From the NCBI RefSeq assembly GCF_002846495.1, contig NZ_PJNE01000001.1, forward strand, positions 2,914,001 to 2,978,000: a stretch of DNA of 64,000 nucleotides, in the 5' to 3' direction. The translations under genes were made by a program, and so were the position numbers. The stretch is from Phycicoccus duodecadis (GTDB lineage: Bacteria; Actinomycetota; Actinomycetes; Actinomycetales; Dermatophilaceae). The notes beneath the pieces were generated by a model, which saw only the letters and a program-made list of their open reading frames with translations, ran no database searches and had not been told where the DNA came from. Shown piece after piece: positions 17,197 through 26,010 of the stretch (position 1 is the stretch's first letter; every line of letters starts with the position of its first letter).

Positions 17197-18137
17197 GCGG
17201 GGACCTCCATGCTGGGGTGGGTGGACGAGGGGTGGACGAGGTCGCCGGCCCGGCCGACGACGTCACGGACGCTGAGCTCTTCGGGGTAGAGCAGGACCCG
17301 GCCCGGGACCAGGCCGCGCACGTTGGGGACCTCCAGCGCGGTGCGCCAGCGGTCGAACACCCGGGGCCAGTCGCGGCCGGCGTCGCCGCCGAGCAGCAGG
17401 ACGGGGCAGGTGGTGGCCGCCGCCACCCGGGCGGGGTCGGCGGTGGCGGGGATCTTCAGCCACGTGGACGCCGAGGACGAGCCGAGACCGCTCGCGATGG
17501 CCACCATCCGGGTCAGCGCGTCCTCCGAGGGGTCGCGCTCGACCGTCCCGTCGGGGCGCTTGAGGTAGGGCAGGGGCTCGACCAGCGACATCAGGCCCGC
17601 GTCGGCCAGAGCCGTCGTGATGGCGGCCACCATCTCGAGCGTGCGCGGCACCGCGGGGTCGGTCGGCTCGACCCGCAGCAGGGTCTTGCCGCCGTCGAGC
17701 CCGGTGGAGACGACGTGCTCCACGTCGTAGGCGGTCAGCCGGTCGTCGAGCTCCCAGTGGGCGCCCACGATGCCCCCGCGGTTCATCGTGCCCACGGCCA
17801 GGCGGCCGTCCAGGGCCCCCAGGAGGGCGAGCTCCTCGAGCACGTCCGCACTGCCCAGGACACCGTCGACCCGGGGGTCGGCCAGCCCGGTCAGGATGCG
17901 CTCGAGCAACGAGTGCCGGTCGACGGCGGCCATCGGGTCGGAGCCGATCGCGAGCTTCCCGCGCGCGGTGTGGTCGGCGGCCAGCAGCAGCATCCGGCCG
18001 TCGGCGCCCACGAGCGGGCGGCGGCGGCGCTCGGCCAGGGCCCGGCGCAGCGACCGCGGCTCGCGCACGCGCGCCTCGGTGAGGGCGCGGTAGTCCGCCG
18101 CGCTGAGCACGGTGTGGTGTTCACCCACGGTGGCCAC
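17193..18137 (-). CDS. Cgl0159-type (beta/alpha)8-fold protein, candidate DKGP aldolase
   Basis: 314 residues. It resembles the class-I aldolase barrels named after Corynebacterium Cgl0159. Landmarks are GRMLLLAADHTARGKLAIG near the N-terminus, GTMNRGGIVGAHWELDDR, TGLDGGKTLLRVEP (a lysine at a barrel strand end), LVEPLPYL and WLKIPATADPARVA (a second lysine, the likely Schiff-base residue). The pathway needs an aldolase for 2-deoxy-5-keto-6-phosphogluconate and no IolJ/FbaA homologue is present here. This gene, between iolC and iolB, is the natural candidate for making DHAP plus malonate semialdehyde. Family membership is visible; the activity is inferred. It overlaps the end of iolC by 17 nt. 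Confidence 0.82.
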   Translation of the reverse strand: MATVGEHHTVLSAADYRALTEARVREPRSLRRALAERRRRPLVGADGRMLLLAADHTARGKLAIGSDPMAAVDRHSLLERILTGLADPRVDGVLGSADVLEELALLGALDGRLAVGTMNRGGIVGAHWELDDRLTAYDVEHVVSTGLDGGKTLLRVEPTDPAVPRTLEMVAAITTALADAGLMSLVEPLPYLKRPDGTVERDPSEDALTRMVAIASGLGSSSASTWLKIPATADPARVAAATTCPVLLLGGDAGRDWPRVFDRWRTALEVPNVRGLVPGRVLLYPEELSVRDVVGRAGDLVHPSSTHPSMEVPA

Positions 18138-19101
18138 TCCCCGCTCGCTCGCTCGTGGACCGCGCCGCGAACTCCTCGAGCTCGGGCAACGTCGGCATGG
18201 CGTCGGCGCAGGTCAGACGGGAGGTCACCAACGCGCCGGCGGCGTTGGCGAGCCGGCCGATCCGCTCCAGCGACCACGCGTGCACCAGGCCGGCGGCAAG
18301 GGCGCCGCCGAACGCGTCACCGGCACCGGAGCCGCAGCGGACCGCCACGGGGATGGGGTCGACGACGACCCGCTCGTCGGCGGTGGCGAGGAGCACGCCG
18401 TCGGCGCCCATCTTGACGACGGCCAGCGCGACGCCCCGCGAGAGCAGGGCGTCGGCGGCGCCGTGCGGCTCGCCCGTCCCGACCGCCATGGCGCACTCGG
18501 CCCGGTTCCCGATCACGACGCTCGACACCGCGATGGCGTCCTGCGCCGACCGCGTCGCCGTGGCCACGTCGGGCCACAGCGAGGGGCGCAGGTCGAGGTC
18601 GAGCACCGTGTGGGGCCGGCGGGCCCGGCGCCGCATCCACGTCATGGTGGTGGCCGCGGTGGCCCCCACCGCGAGCGCGCTGCCGCTGACCCACAGGACC
18701 GCGCAGGAGTCGAGGGTGGCGTCGTCGACGGCAGCCGGCGCGATGTCGGTGTCCGGGGCGTCCGGGGGCCGGAGGAACGCGATGGTCGGCTCGGCCGGGT
18801 CCTCCAGGGCGACGAGGACGACCGGGGTCTGGGCGCCCGGCCGGCTCGCGACGTGGCGGGTGACGACACCGAGCTCCTCGAGCCGGGCCGTGGCGTAGGC
18901 GCCCAGCAGGTCGTCGCCGACCGCCGTGACCAGGGCCGAGCGCAGCCCGAGACGGGCCCCCGCGACCGCGACGTTGGTGGGGCTGCCCCCGATGGACTTG
19001 ACGAAGGTCTGGGGCTCCAGGAACGAGGCGTGCGCCTCCTGGGCGTAGAGGTCGACGCTGATCCGGCCCACCGCCAGCAGGTCCACCGGGGCGCTCGTCA
19101 C
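18121..19101 (-). CDS. iolC: 5-dehydro-2-deoxygluconokinase
   Basis: 326 residues of the PfkB/ribokinase family. The N-terminal signature region reads VGRISVDLYAQEAHASF and SIGGSPTNVAVAGARLG. The C-terminal PfkB signature is CGSGAGDAFGGALAAGLVH, with the catalytic Asp in GAGDAF. The VDLYAQE and GGSPTN stretches are typical of IolC rather than other sugar kinases. The enzyme phosphorylates 2-deoxy-5-keto-gluconate with ATP. GTG 19101 is chosen as start since it forms a GTGA overlap with the iolE stop and leads directly into the conserved N-terminus; open frame upstream belongs to iolE. Confidence 0.94.
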   Translation of the reverse strand: MTSAPVDLLAVGRISVDLYAQEAHASFLEPQTFVKSIGGSPTNVAVAGARLGLRSALVTAVGDDLLGAYATARLEELGVVTRHVASRPGAQTPVVLVALEDPAEPTIAFLRPPDAPDTDIAPAAVDDATLDSCAVLWVSGSALAVGATAATTMTWMRRRARRPHTVLDLDLRPSLWPDVATATRSAQDAIAVSSVVIGNRAECAMAVGTGEPHGAADALLSRGVALAVVKMGADGVLLATADERVVVDPIPVAVRCGSGAGDAFGGALAAGLVHAWSLERIGRLANAAGALVTSRLTCADAMPTLPELEEFAARSTSERAGSGHRG

Positions 19102-20000
19102 GCGCTGGGCTCGAGGGAGGGGGCCACGACCTCGTGCAGGTAGCGCAGGGACTCCTCGACGCCGCGGACCGGGCCCTCGCCCGGCTCCGGCATCGCCCCG
19201 GTGATGGCCGTGTCCTGCTCGATGACGTACCACCCCTGGTAGCCGGCCTGCTCGAGCTCCCGCACCACGTCGCCCAGCGGCAGGTCGCCTTGGCCGAGGG
19301 GCGGGAACAGCCCCGCCTGGACCCCCTCCATGATGGAGGTCGAACGGTCCATGAGCGCGGGGACGAGGTCCATCCGCACGTCCTTGAGGTGGACGTGGCC
19401 GACCCGGTCGGCCGCGCGCCGGGCGAAGTCGACGGGGTCGGTGCCCCCGATGGCGAGGTGCCCGGTGTCGAGGCACCAGTTCACGTCGCAGCTCTCGAGG
19501 ACCCGCTCGACGTCGGGCGAGGTCTCGACCACCGTCTGCACGTGGGGGTGCAGCACCTGCGTCAGGCCGTGCTCGTCGCAGATGGTGTCGACGACCCCGA
19601 GCATCCGCACGAGGTGCTGGTGCTCCTCACGGGTCAGGGTCCGCGGCACCGACCAGTCGTCGTCCATGACGGGGCACGAGACGAACGTCGTGGCACCCGC
19701 CGCGCCGAGCAGCTCGGCCACCGACCGCGCGTACGCGGTGGCCTGCTCGCGGCGGGCGGGGTCGTGCAGCACCAGGGGGGTGAACCCGCCCAGCAGGGAC
19801 ATGCCGTGGCCGTCGAGGACGGAGCGGATGCCCGAAGCCTCGGTGGGGAGGAAGCCGGGGGCGCCGTACTCGGTGGCGCGCAGGCCCAGACCGGTCATCT
19901 CGGAGAGCACCCGGTCGGTCGGCAGCATCTGCCCCCAGCCCGGTACCTCGCAGATACCCCACGAGATGGGGGCGGAGGCGATGCGGTCGACGAAGGCCAT
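19098..20000 (-). CDS. iolE: Inosose dehydratase
   Basis: 300 residues of the AP-endonuclease-2-like TIM-barrel family. Motifs seen are SAPISWGICEVPGWG at the N-terminus, LRATEYGAPGFLP, WCLDTGHLAIGGTDPV (metal-site Asp/His), GHVHLKDVR and YQGWYVIEQD (metal-site Glu). It removes water from scyllo-inosose to give 3D-(3,5/4)-trihydroxycyclohexane-1,2-dione. ATG 20000 is preceded by a GAGAGAG purine run and fits the known N-terminus; a longer reading frame to 20045 runs through a palindrome and is rejected. This is the first gene of the eight-gene minus-strand iol operon. Confidence 0.95.
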   Translation of the reverse strand: MAFVDRIASAPISWGICEVPGWGQMLPTDRVLSEMTGLGLRATEYGAPGFLPTEASGIRSVLDGHGMSLLGGFTPLVLHDPARREQATAYARSVAELLGAAGATTFVSCPVMDDDWSVPRTLTREEHQHLVRMLGVVDTICDEHGLTQVLHPHVQTVVETSPDVERVLESCDVNWCLDTGHLAIGGTDPVDFARRAADRVGHVHLKDVRMDLVPALMDRSTSIMEGVQAGLFPPLGQGDLPLGDVVRELEQAGYQGWYVIEQDTAITGAMPEPGEGPVRGVEESLRYLHEVVAPSLEPSA

Positions 20001-20016
20001 GGGGCTCTCTCTCATC

Positions 20017-20034
20017 TGCTGGAACGGTCCAGCA
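20017..20034. promoter_or_regulatory. Palindromic operator upstream of iolE (LacI-like geometry)
   Basis: TGCTGGAACGGTCCAGCA has perfect 7-bp arms around ACGG, with a central CG as in LacI-family operators. It lies 17 nt upstream of the iolE start codon, in the expected 5' leader of the whole operon. It differs from the TGTC-N2-GACA sites elsewhere in the island, so a second regulator is suggested. Confidence 0.6.
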
Positions 20035-20087
20035 CAGCGTGGCACAGTCGCCGCCCCCGCACAAGGGATACCGCCCCCTGATGTGAC

Positions 20088-20126
20088 GGGAGCGCCGGGC
20101 GGGCCGACGGCCCACCCGGCGCTCCC
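20088..20126 (-). terminator. Long hairpin terminator after iolA
   Basis: A 12-bp perfect stem (GGGAGCGCCGGG / CCCGGCGCTCCC), continued by six further pairs after one mismatch, starts 16 nt beyond the iolA stop. It separates iolA from the iolE operon promoter on the same strand. Confidence 0.65.
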
Positions 20127-20141
20127 GGTCCTCCCGGCGGC

Positions 20142-21647
<1,506 letters not shown>

Positions 21648-21711
21648 GGGTATCAGATCCTTGTCGGGGAGGTGTCGACCCAGTCTCACAGATGACGCCC
21701 CGCGACCGCCA

Positions 21712-21725
21712 ATTGTCAGGACAAT
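21712..21725. promoter_or_regulatory. GntR/IolR operator between iolA and gntR
   Basis: ATTGTCAGGACAAT has perfect 6-bp arms (ATTGTC/GACAAT) around AG, the half-site geometry expected of HutC-type GntR regulators. It lies in the 122-nt divergent region and on the other strand contains the same TTGTCCTGACAA 12-mer as the site at 10943. Confidence 0.68.
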
Positions 21726-21757
21726 CGATCATCCGCACTCGTAGTAGTTCGTCGCCC

Positions 21758-21763
21758 TACACT
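21758..21763 (+). promoter_or_regulatory. -10 box TACACT of a probably leaderless gntR transcript
   Basis: TACACT ends 6 nt before the GTG at 21770 and no ribosome-binding site is present. Confidence 0.5.
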
Positions 21764-21769
21764 GCACGA

Positions 21770-22507
21770 GTGAACGTCATCCCCGTCACCATCGACCGCG
21801 CGAGCCCGGTCCCGCTCTACCACCAGCTCGCCGAGCAGCTGACGGCCTCGATCGAGGACGGCCGGCTCCAGCCGGGGGACGCGTTCGAGAACGAGCTCGC
21901 CCTCGCGCAACGCCTGGACCTGTCGCGCCCGACGGTCCGCCGTGCCATCGCCGAGCTCGTGAGCCGGGGGCTCCTCGTGCGGCGACGCGGCGTGGGCACC
22001 ACGGTCGCGAGCCAGGTCATCCACCGTCGCGACGAGCTCACCAGCCTCTACGACGACATGGTGCGGCGTGGCCATCAGCCGACCACCCAGGTGCTGTCGT
22101 TCAGCACGGTGGCGGTCGACCCCGTGGCGGCCGAGGCCCTCGGGGTCGCGGCGAACACCCCGCTCGTCTCGGTGGAACGGCTGCGGACGGTCGGTGACAC
22201 CCCGACGGCGCTCATGCACAACTGGCTGGCCCCCCGCTTCGCCGACCTGGATCCCGAGCAGCTCGTGGACACCAGCCTCTACGCGCTGCTGCGGGCCCGC
22301 GGGGCGCGCCCGGTCATCGCGCACCAGACCATCGGCGCGCGTCGCCCCGGCGCGCGGGAGCGGCGGCTGCTCGGCCTGGCGGCCGGTGACCCCCTCCTCA
22401 CGATGACCCGGCGCGCGTACGCGGCCGACGGCACCGCCGTCGAGTTCGGCGACCACAGCTACCGCTACGACCAGTACGCCTTCGACGTCACGGTCCACGA
22501 AGGCTGA
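21770..22507 (+). CDS. GntR-family (HutC/UTRA) regulator, candidate inositol repressor
   Basis: 245 residues. An N-terminal winged HTH (SPVPLYHQLAEQLTASIEDG, then RPTVRRAIAELVSRGLLVRR) is followed by a C-terminal UTRA ligand domain from about residue 85, which ends in TAVEFGDHSYRYDQYAFDV, the standard close of HutC-type regulators. Such proteins repress until a pathway metabolite binds the UTRA domain. It diverges from iolA over a perfect ATTGTC-N2-GACAAT palindrome, so autoregulation and control of iolA are likely, and the same 12-mer lies before the importer gene. In role it parallels Corynebacterium IolR. GTG 21770 lies at the end of a -10 box, suggesting leaderless mRNA. Confidence 0.88.
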   Translation: MNVIPVTIDRASPVPLYHQLAEQLTASIEDGRLQPGDAFENELALAQRLDLSRPTVRRAIAELVSRGLLVRRRGVGTTVASQVIHRRDELTSLYDDMVRRGHQPTTQVLSFSTVAVDPVAAEALGVAANTPLVSVERLRTVGDTPTALMHNWLAPRFADLDPEQLVDTSLYALLRARGARPVIAHQTIGARRPGARERRLLGLAAGDPLLTMTRRAYAADGTAVEFGDHSYRYDQYAFDVTVHEG

Positions 22508-22548
22508 CCGGGCCGCCACGCACCGCCCCGCGCGACCGCGACACTGCT

Positions 22549-22562
22549 AATGTCAGTACATT
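22549..22562. promoter_or_regulatory. Operator-like palindrome upstream of the transaldolase-like gene
   Basis: AATGTCAGTACATT has AATGT/ACATT arms and differs from the perfect palindrome at 12154 by only two central bases. Its location about 115 nt before the transaldolase-like start suggests membership of the inositol regulon. Confidence 0.5.
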
Positions 22563-22602
22563 CATACTCGTGGCGTCGGATGTCATGAGCGAAAGGCCGA
22601 CC

Positions 22603-22680
22603 ATGTCCCGGAAGCCCCGCGGTGCCCTCGCCGCCCTCGCTCCGGTCGGCGTCACCACCCACCACGGAGGACCGCAGTGA
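22603..22680 (+). CDS. Possible 25-residue leader ORF coupled to the transaldolase-like gene
   Basis: ATG 22603 has GAAAGG seven nucleotides upstream and opens a 25-codon frame beginning MSRKPRGALAALAPVG and ending HHGGPQ. Its stop overlaps the downstream GTG start as GTGA, the arrangement used for translational coupling throughout this island. Third positions are GC-rich as in real genes here. An in-frame ATG at 22585 would give 31 residues. No similarity is recognised. The alternative is that it is chance and the region is a plain 5' leader. Confidence 0.35.
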   Translation: MSRKPRGALAALAPVGVTTHHGGPQ

Positions 22681-23741
22681 ACCCCTCGCCCCTGCGCACG
22701 ATGACCGAGACCACTCCCACGGCCCTGTGGAACGACTCCTGCACGATGTCCGAGCTCGCCGCCGCGATCGGCTGGGGGGCCGTCGGCGCCACCTGCAACC
22801 CGGTCATCGCGCTGGCGGCCATCCGTTCGGACCTGCCGCGCTGGCTCGGCCGGATCGCCGAGATCGCCGCCGAGAAGCCGACCCTCAGCGAGTCGCAGAT
22901 CGGCTGGCAGGTGGTCGAGGAGGTCTCCGTCGAGGCCGCGAAGCTGCTGGAGCCCGCCTTCGGCGAGCACGCCGGCCGCAACGGGCGGCTGTCGATGCAG
23001 ACCGACCCCCGGCTGCACCGCGACGCCGGCGCCCTCGTCGAGCAGGCCGAGCACTTCGCCTCCCTGGCCCCGAACGTGATCGTCAAGATCCCCGCGACCA
23101 GCGTCGGCATCGAGGCGATCGAGGAGGCCACGGCGCGTGGCGTCAGCATCAACGTGACCGTCTCGTTCACCGTCTCGCAGGCCGTCGAGGCCGGCGCCGC
23201 CATCCAGCGCGGGCTCGACCGCCGCCGGGCCGAGGGCGGCGACACCGCGTCGATGGGGCCGGTCGTCACGATCATGGTCGGCCGCCTGGACGACTGGATG
23301 AAGACCGTCGTGGAGCGCGACGGCATCGACATCGAGCCCGAGCACCTCGAGTGGGCCGGGGTCGCGGCCTTCAAGAGGGCCTACGGGGTCTTCCGCGAGC
23401 GGGGCTACCAGGCGCGCCTCCTGGCCGCGGCCTACCGCAACCAGCTGCAGTGGACCGAGCTCGTCGGAGGCGACATCGTGCTCTCCCCCCCGTTCGCGTG
23501 GCAGGAGAGGTTCCAGGCCAGCGGGTACGAGCCGGTGGCGCGCATCGACGAGCCCGTCGACCCGGACGTCGTCGCGTCGCTGCAGACCATCCCGGACTTC
23601 GTGCGTGCCTACGAGGTCGGCGGGATGACCCCCCGCGAGTTCGACGACTTCGGGGCCACCCGCGTCACCCTGCGCCAGTTCCTCGAGGCCGACGAGGCCC
23701 TCGACCACATCGTGCGCGACGTCCTCGTCCCGGCCCCCTGA
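22677..23741 (+). CDS. Transaldolase-family protein (inositol island edge)
   Basis: 354 residues. The class-I aldolase Schiff-base lysine is visible in NVIVKIPATSVGIEAIEEA (around residue 141), followed by GVSINVTVSFTVSQ, which matches transaldolase barrels. The N-terminus has LWNDSCTMSELAAAI and GAVGATCNPVIALAAI, again family-like. Standard transaldolase swaps a dihydroxyacetone unit between sugar phosphates. This version is atypical in sequence and stands apart from pentose-phosphate genes. Its position behind gntR and an operator-like palindrome suggests a role in sugar or cyclitol catabolism, for instance cleaving a keto-sugar phosphate, but no substrate can be claimed. GGAGGA precedes GTG 22677; ATG 22701 is an alternative start. 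Confidence 0.82.
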   Translation: MNPSPLRTMTETTPTALWNDSCTMSELAAAIGWGAVGATCNPVIALAAIRSDLPRWLGRIAEIAAEKPTLSESQIGWQVVEEVSVEAAKLLEPAFGEHAGRNGRLSMQTDPRLHRDAGALVEQAEHFASLAPNVIVKIPATSVGIEAIEEATARGVSINVTVSFTVSQAVEAGAAIQRGLDRRRAEGGDTASMGPVVTIMVGRLDDWMKTVVERDGIDIEPEHLEWAGVAAFKRAYGVFRERGYQARLLAAAYRNQLQWTELVGGDIVLSPPFAWQERFQASGYEPVARIDEPVDPDVVASLQTIPDFVRAYEVGGMTPREFDDFGATRVTLRQFLEADEALDHIVRDVLVPAP

Positions 23742-23770
23742 CCCGTCGCGGCGCGCCCCGCCCGCGCCCG

Positions 23771-23776
23771 TACGCT
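23771..23776 (+). promoter_or_regulatory. -10 box TACGCT of a probably leaderless lysS transcript
   Basis: TACGCT ends 8 nt before GTG 23785 and no ribosome-binding site lies between them. Confidence 0.45.
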
Positions 23777-23784
23777 TGTCCTTC

Positions 23785-25284
23785 GTGACCGTCGCACCCG
23801 ACCCCGCTCCCGTCGAGACCGACCTGCCCGAGCAGCTGCGGATCCGTCGCGAGAAGCGCGAGCGCCTCCTGGCTGCCGGTGAGGCCTACCCGGTGTCGGT
23901 CCCGCGCACGCACTCCCTCGAGCAGGTGCGCGAGCACTGGGGCCACCTCGAGTCGGGCCAGGAGACCCAGGACGTCGTGGCCGTGGCCGGGCGCGTGGTG
24001 TTCGTGCGCACCACCGGCAAGCTCGCGTTCGCCACCCTCCAGGAGGGCGCGGGCATCCGGCTCCAGGTGATGCTCAGCCTGGCCGAGGTGGGCGACGAGG
24101 CGCTGGCCGCGTTCAAGGCCGACGTCGACCTCGGCGACCACGTGTGGGTCGAGGGTCGCGTCATCAGCTCCCGCCGCGGCGAGCTGTCGGTGATGGCCAC
24201 CCGCTGGGGGATGGCGAGCAAGGCGCTGCGGCCGCTGCCGGTGCTGCACAAGGAGCTCTCGGAGGAGAGCCGGGTGCGCCAGCGCTACGCCGACCTGGTG
24301 GTGCGCCAGGAGGCCCGCGACATGGTGCGCACCAAGGCCGCCGCGCTGCGGGCGCTGCGCGGCGTGCTCGAGGGCCAGGGCTACCTCGAGGTCGAGACCC
24401 CCGTCGTGCAGCTGGTGCACGGGGGCGCGGCGGCCCGCCCGTTCCGCACCCACCTCAACGCCTTCGACCAGGAGATGGTGCTGCGCATCGCCCTGGAGCT
24501 GAACCTCAAGAAGGCCGTGGTCGGCGGCGTCGACCGGGTCTACGAGATGGGCCGGATCTTCCGCAACGAGGGTGTGGACGCCACGCACTCCCCGGAGTTC
24601 ACGATGCTCGAGGCCTACCAGGCGTGGGGCGACCAGACCTCCATCGCCGGCCTCATGCACGACCTCTACCTCGGCGTGGCCGACGCCCTCGGCTCCCGGG
24701 TGGTGCAGACCCCGGCCGGCACCGTCGACCTCGGCGGCGAGTGGCGCTGGCTGCCCGTCTACCAGGGGGTCTCCGAGGTCGTCGGCGAGACGGTCACGAT
24801 CGACACCCCGAAGGAGACCCTGCTCGGGTACGCCGCGGCCCACGGGGTCGAGGTCGACCCCGGCCTCGAGAAGGACAAGGTCTTCCTCGAGCTGCTCGGC
24901 GAGCTGGTCGAGCCCCGCCTGCTCCAGCCGACCTTCCTGTGCGACTACCCCGCCATCGCCCAGCCGCTCGCCCGCCCGCACCGCAGCGAGCCCGGCCTCA
25001 TCGAGGCGTGGGACCTGATCATCGGCGGGGTCGAGCGGGGCACCGGGTTCAGCGAGCTCGTCGACCCGGTCGTGCAGCGCGAGGTCCTCACGGCGCAGTC
25101 GCTGCGGGCCGCCGGCGGCGACCCCGAGGCCATGCAGCTCGACGAGGACTTCCTGCGGGCCCTCGAGTACGGCGCCCCTCCGATGGGCGGGCTGGGCCTG
25201 GGCGTCGACCGCCTCGTCATGTTCTTCACCGGGGCGAGCATCCGCGAGACCATCCTGTTCCCGCACCTGAAGCCGGAGGCCTGA
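23785..25284 (+). CDS. lysS: Lysine--tRNA ligase (class II)
   Basis: 499 residues. The N-terminal OB-fold anticodon-binding domain (about residues 50-150) has VAVAGRVVFVRTTGKLAFATLQ. The class II catalytic core follows: motif 1 in GYLEVETPVVQLVHGGAAARPF, motif 2 in YEMGRIFRNEGVDATHSPEFT, and motif 3 in GAPPMGGLGLGVDRLVMFFT. The LNAF and EFT signatures fit LysRS rather than AspRS or AsnRS. It charges tRNA-Lys in the cytosol. GTG 23785 is preferred over an upstream TTG at 23776, since a -10 box TACGCT occupies that TTG. It keeps the conserved actinobacterial neighbour lsr2 downstream. Confidence 0.96.
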   Translation: MTVAPDPAPVETDLPEQLRIRREKRERLLAAGEAYPVSVPRTHSLEQVREHWGHLESGQETQDVVAVAGRVVFVRTTGKLAFATLQEGAGIRLQVMLSLAEVGDEALAAFKADVDLGDHVWVEGRVISSRRGELSVMATRWGMASKALRPLPVLHKELSEESRVRQRYADLVVRQEARDMVRTKAAALRALRGVLEGQGYLEVETPVVQLVHGGAAARPFRTHLNAFDQEMVLRIALELNLKKAVVGGVDRVYEMGRIFRNEGVDATHSPEFTMLEAYQAWGDQTSIAGLMHDLYLGVADALGSRVVQTPAGTVDLGGEWRWLPVYQGVSEVVGETVTIDTPKETLLGYAAAHGVEVDPGLEKDKVFLELLGELVEPRLLQPTFLCDYPAIAQPLARPHRSEPGLIEAWDLIIGGVERGTGFSELVDPVVQREVLTAQSLRAAGGDPEAMQLDEDFLRALEYGAPPMGGLGLGVDRLVMFFTGASIRETILFPHLKPEA

Positions 25285-25286
25285 GC

Positions 25287-25499
25287 GTGGACGTCGTCTG
25301 GCCCTATCTGGCCGCGCTGGTCCCCACCATCTTCGTGGCCACCTTCTTCTACGTCATCATGAAGCGCATCATCGAGGGCGACCGCAACGAGCGGCTGGCC
25401 CAGCGCCGGTTCGAAGAGGCGCAGGACGCCGCGGAAAACGCCGCCGAGAAGACCCGAGAAAGCGCCGACCCGGACAATCGTGAGCGCCCCGCCGGCTGA
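25287..25499 (+). CDS. Small single-span membrane protein next to lysS
   Basis: A 70-residue protein starting two nucleotides after the lysS stop (GTG 25287, with GGAGG-like AGCCGGAGG upstream inside lysS). One hydrophobic segment near the N-terminus (WPYLAALVPTIFVATFFYVI) is followed by a charged, probably helical tail rich in Glu, Arg and Ala. A small protein of this shape beside lysS is common in Micrococcales as far as I recall; its function is unknown. The inside-positive KR pattern after the membrane span predicts a cytoplasmic C-terminus. Confidence 0.8.
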   Translation: MDVVWPYLAALVPTIFVATFFYVIMKRIIEGDRNERLAQRRFEEAQDAAENAAEKTRESADPDNRERPAG

Positions 25500-25525
25500 T
25501 TCCTGAGAGTTTTCCCGGTTTCTTC

Positions 25526-25553
25526 TTTACCCTGGCTTTACCTGGACTATCGT
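25526..25553 (+). promoter_or_regulatory. Candidate sigma-A promoter of lsr2
   Basis: TTTACC (25526-25531) and TATCGT (25548-25553) are separated by 16 nt in an AT-rich pocket of the otherwise GC-rich region. Transcription from here would give a leader of about 65 nt before the lsr2 ATG. Confidence 0.45.
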
Positions 25554-25624
25554 CTGTCGATACCCGTTCTGGTGCATGCTCTCGTGTGCCCCGGAAATGA
25601 GAACCCACCCCGAAGGAACACCCC

Positions 25625-25954
25625 ATGGCCAAGAAGGTTCAGGTCCTCCTCGTCGATGACGTCGACAAGGAGTCCCCGGCTGACGAGACCGTGACGTTCG
25701 CTCTCGACGGCGTCAGCTACGAGATCGACCTCACCACGGAGAACGCGTCCAAGCTGCGCGACTCGCTCGCCCTGTGGATCGGCCACGCCGAGCGCACCGG
25801 CGGTCGCCGCACCGCCCGCACCACCACCGCCCGCCCCGGCCGGCGCGACGTCGGCGCCATCCGCGACTGGGCACGCCAGAACGGCTACGACATCAGCGAC
25901 CGCGGCCGCATCTCCACCGAGGTCCAAGAGGCCTACGAGAAGGCCACCTCCTGA
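25625..25954 (+). CDS. lsr2: Lsr2 nucleoid-associated protein / xenogeneic silencer
   Basis: 109 residues, typical length. The N-terminal dimerisation domain reads MAKKVQVLLVDDVDKESPAD then VTFALDGVSYEIDLTTENA. A Thr/Arg-rich linker (residues about 60-75) leads to the C-terminal DNA-binding domain IRDWARQNGYDISDRGRIS. The RGR element there inserts into the minor groove of AT-rich DNA. Lsr2 bridges DNA and silences AT-rich, often foreign, genes. AAGGAA precedes the ATG. Its place next to lysS is ancestral in actinobacteria. Confidence 0.97.
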   Translation: MAKKVQVLLVDDVDKESPADETVTFALDGVSYEIDLTTENASKLRDSLALWIGHAERTGGRRTARTTTARPGRRDVGAIRDWARQNGYDISDRGRISTEVQEAYEKATS

Positions 25955-26010
25955 CGAGCGAGCGCTCGACCACGGCGGCGGCACCCGACCCGGGTGTCGC
26001 CGCCGCTCGC

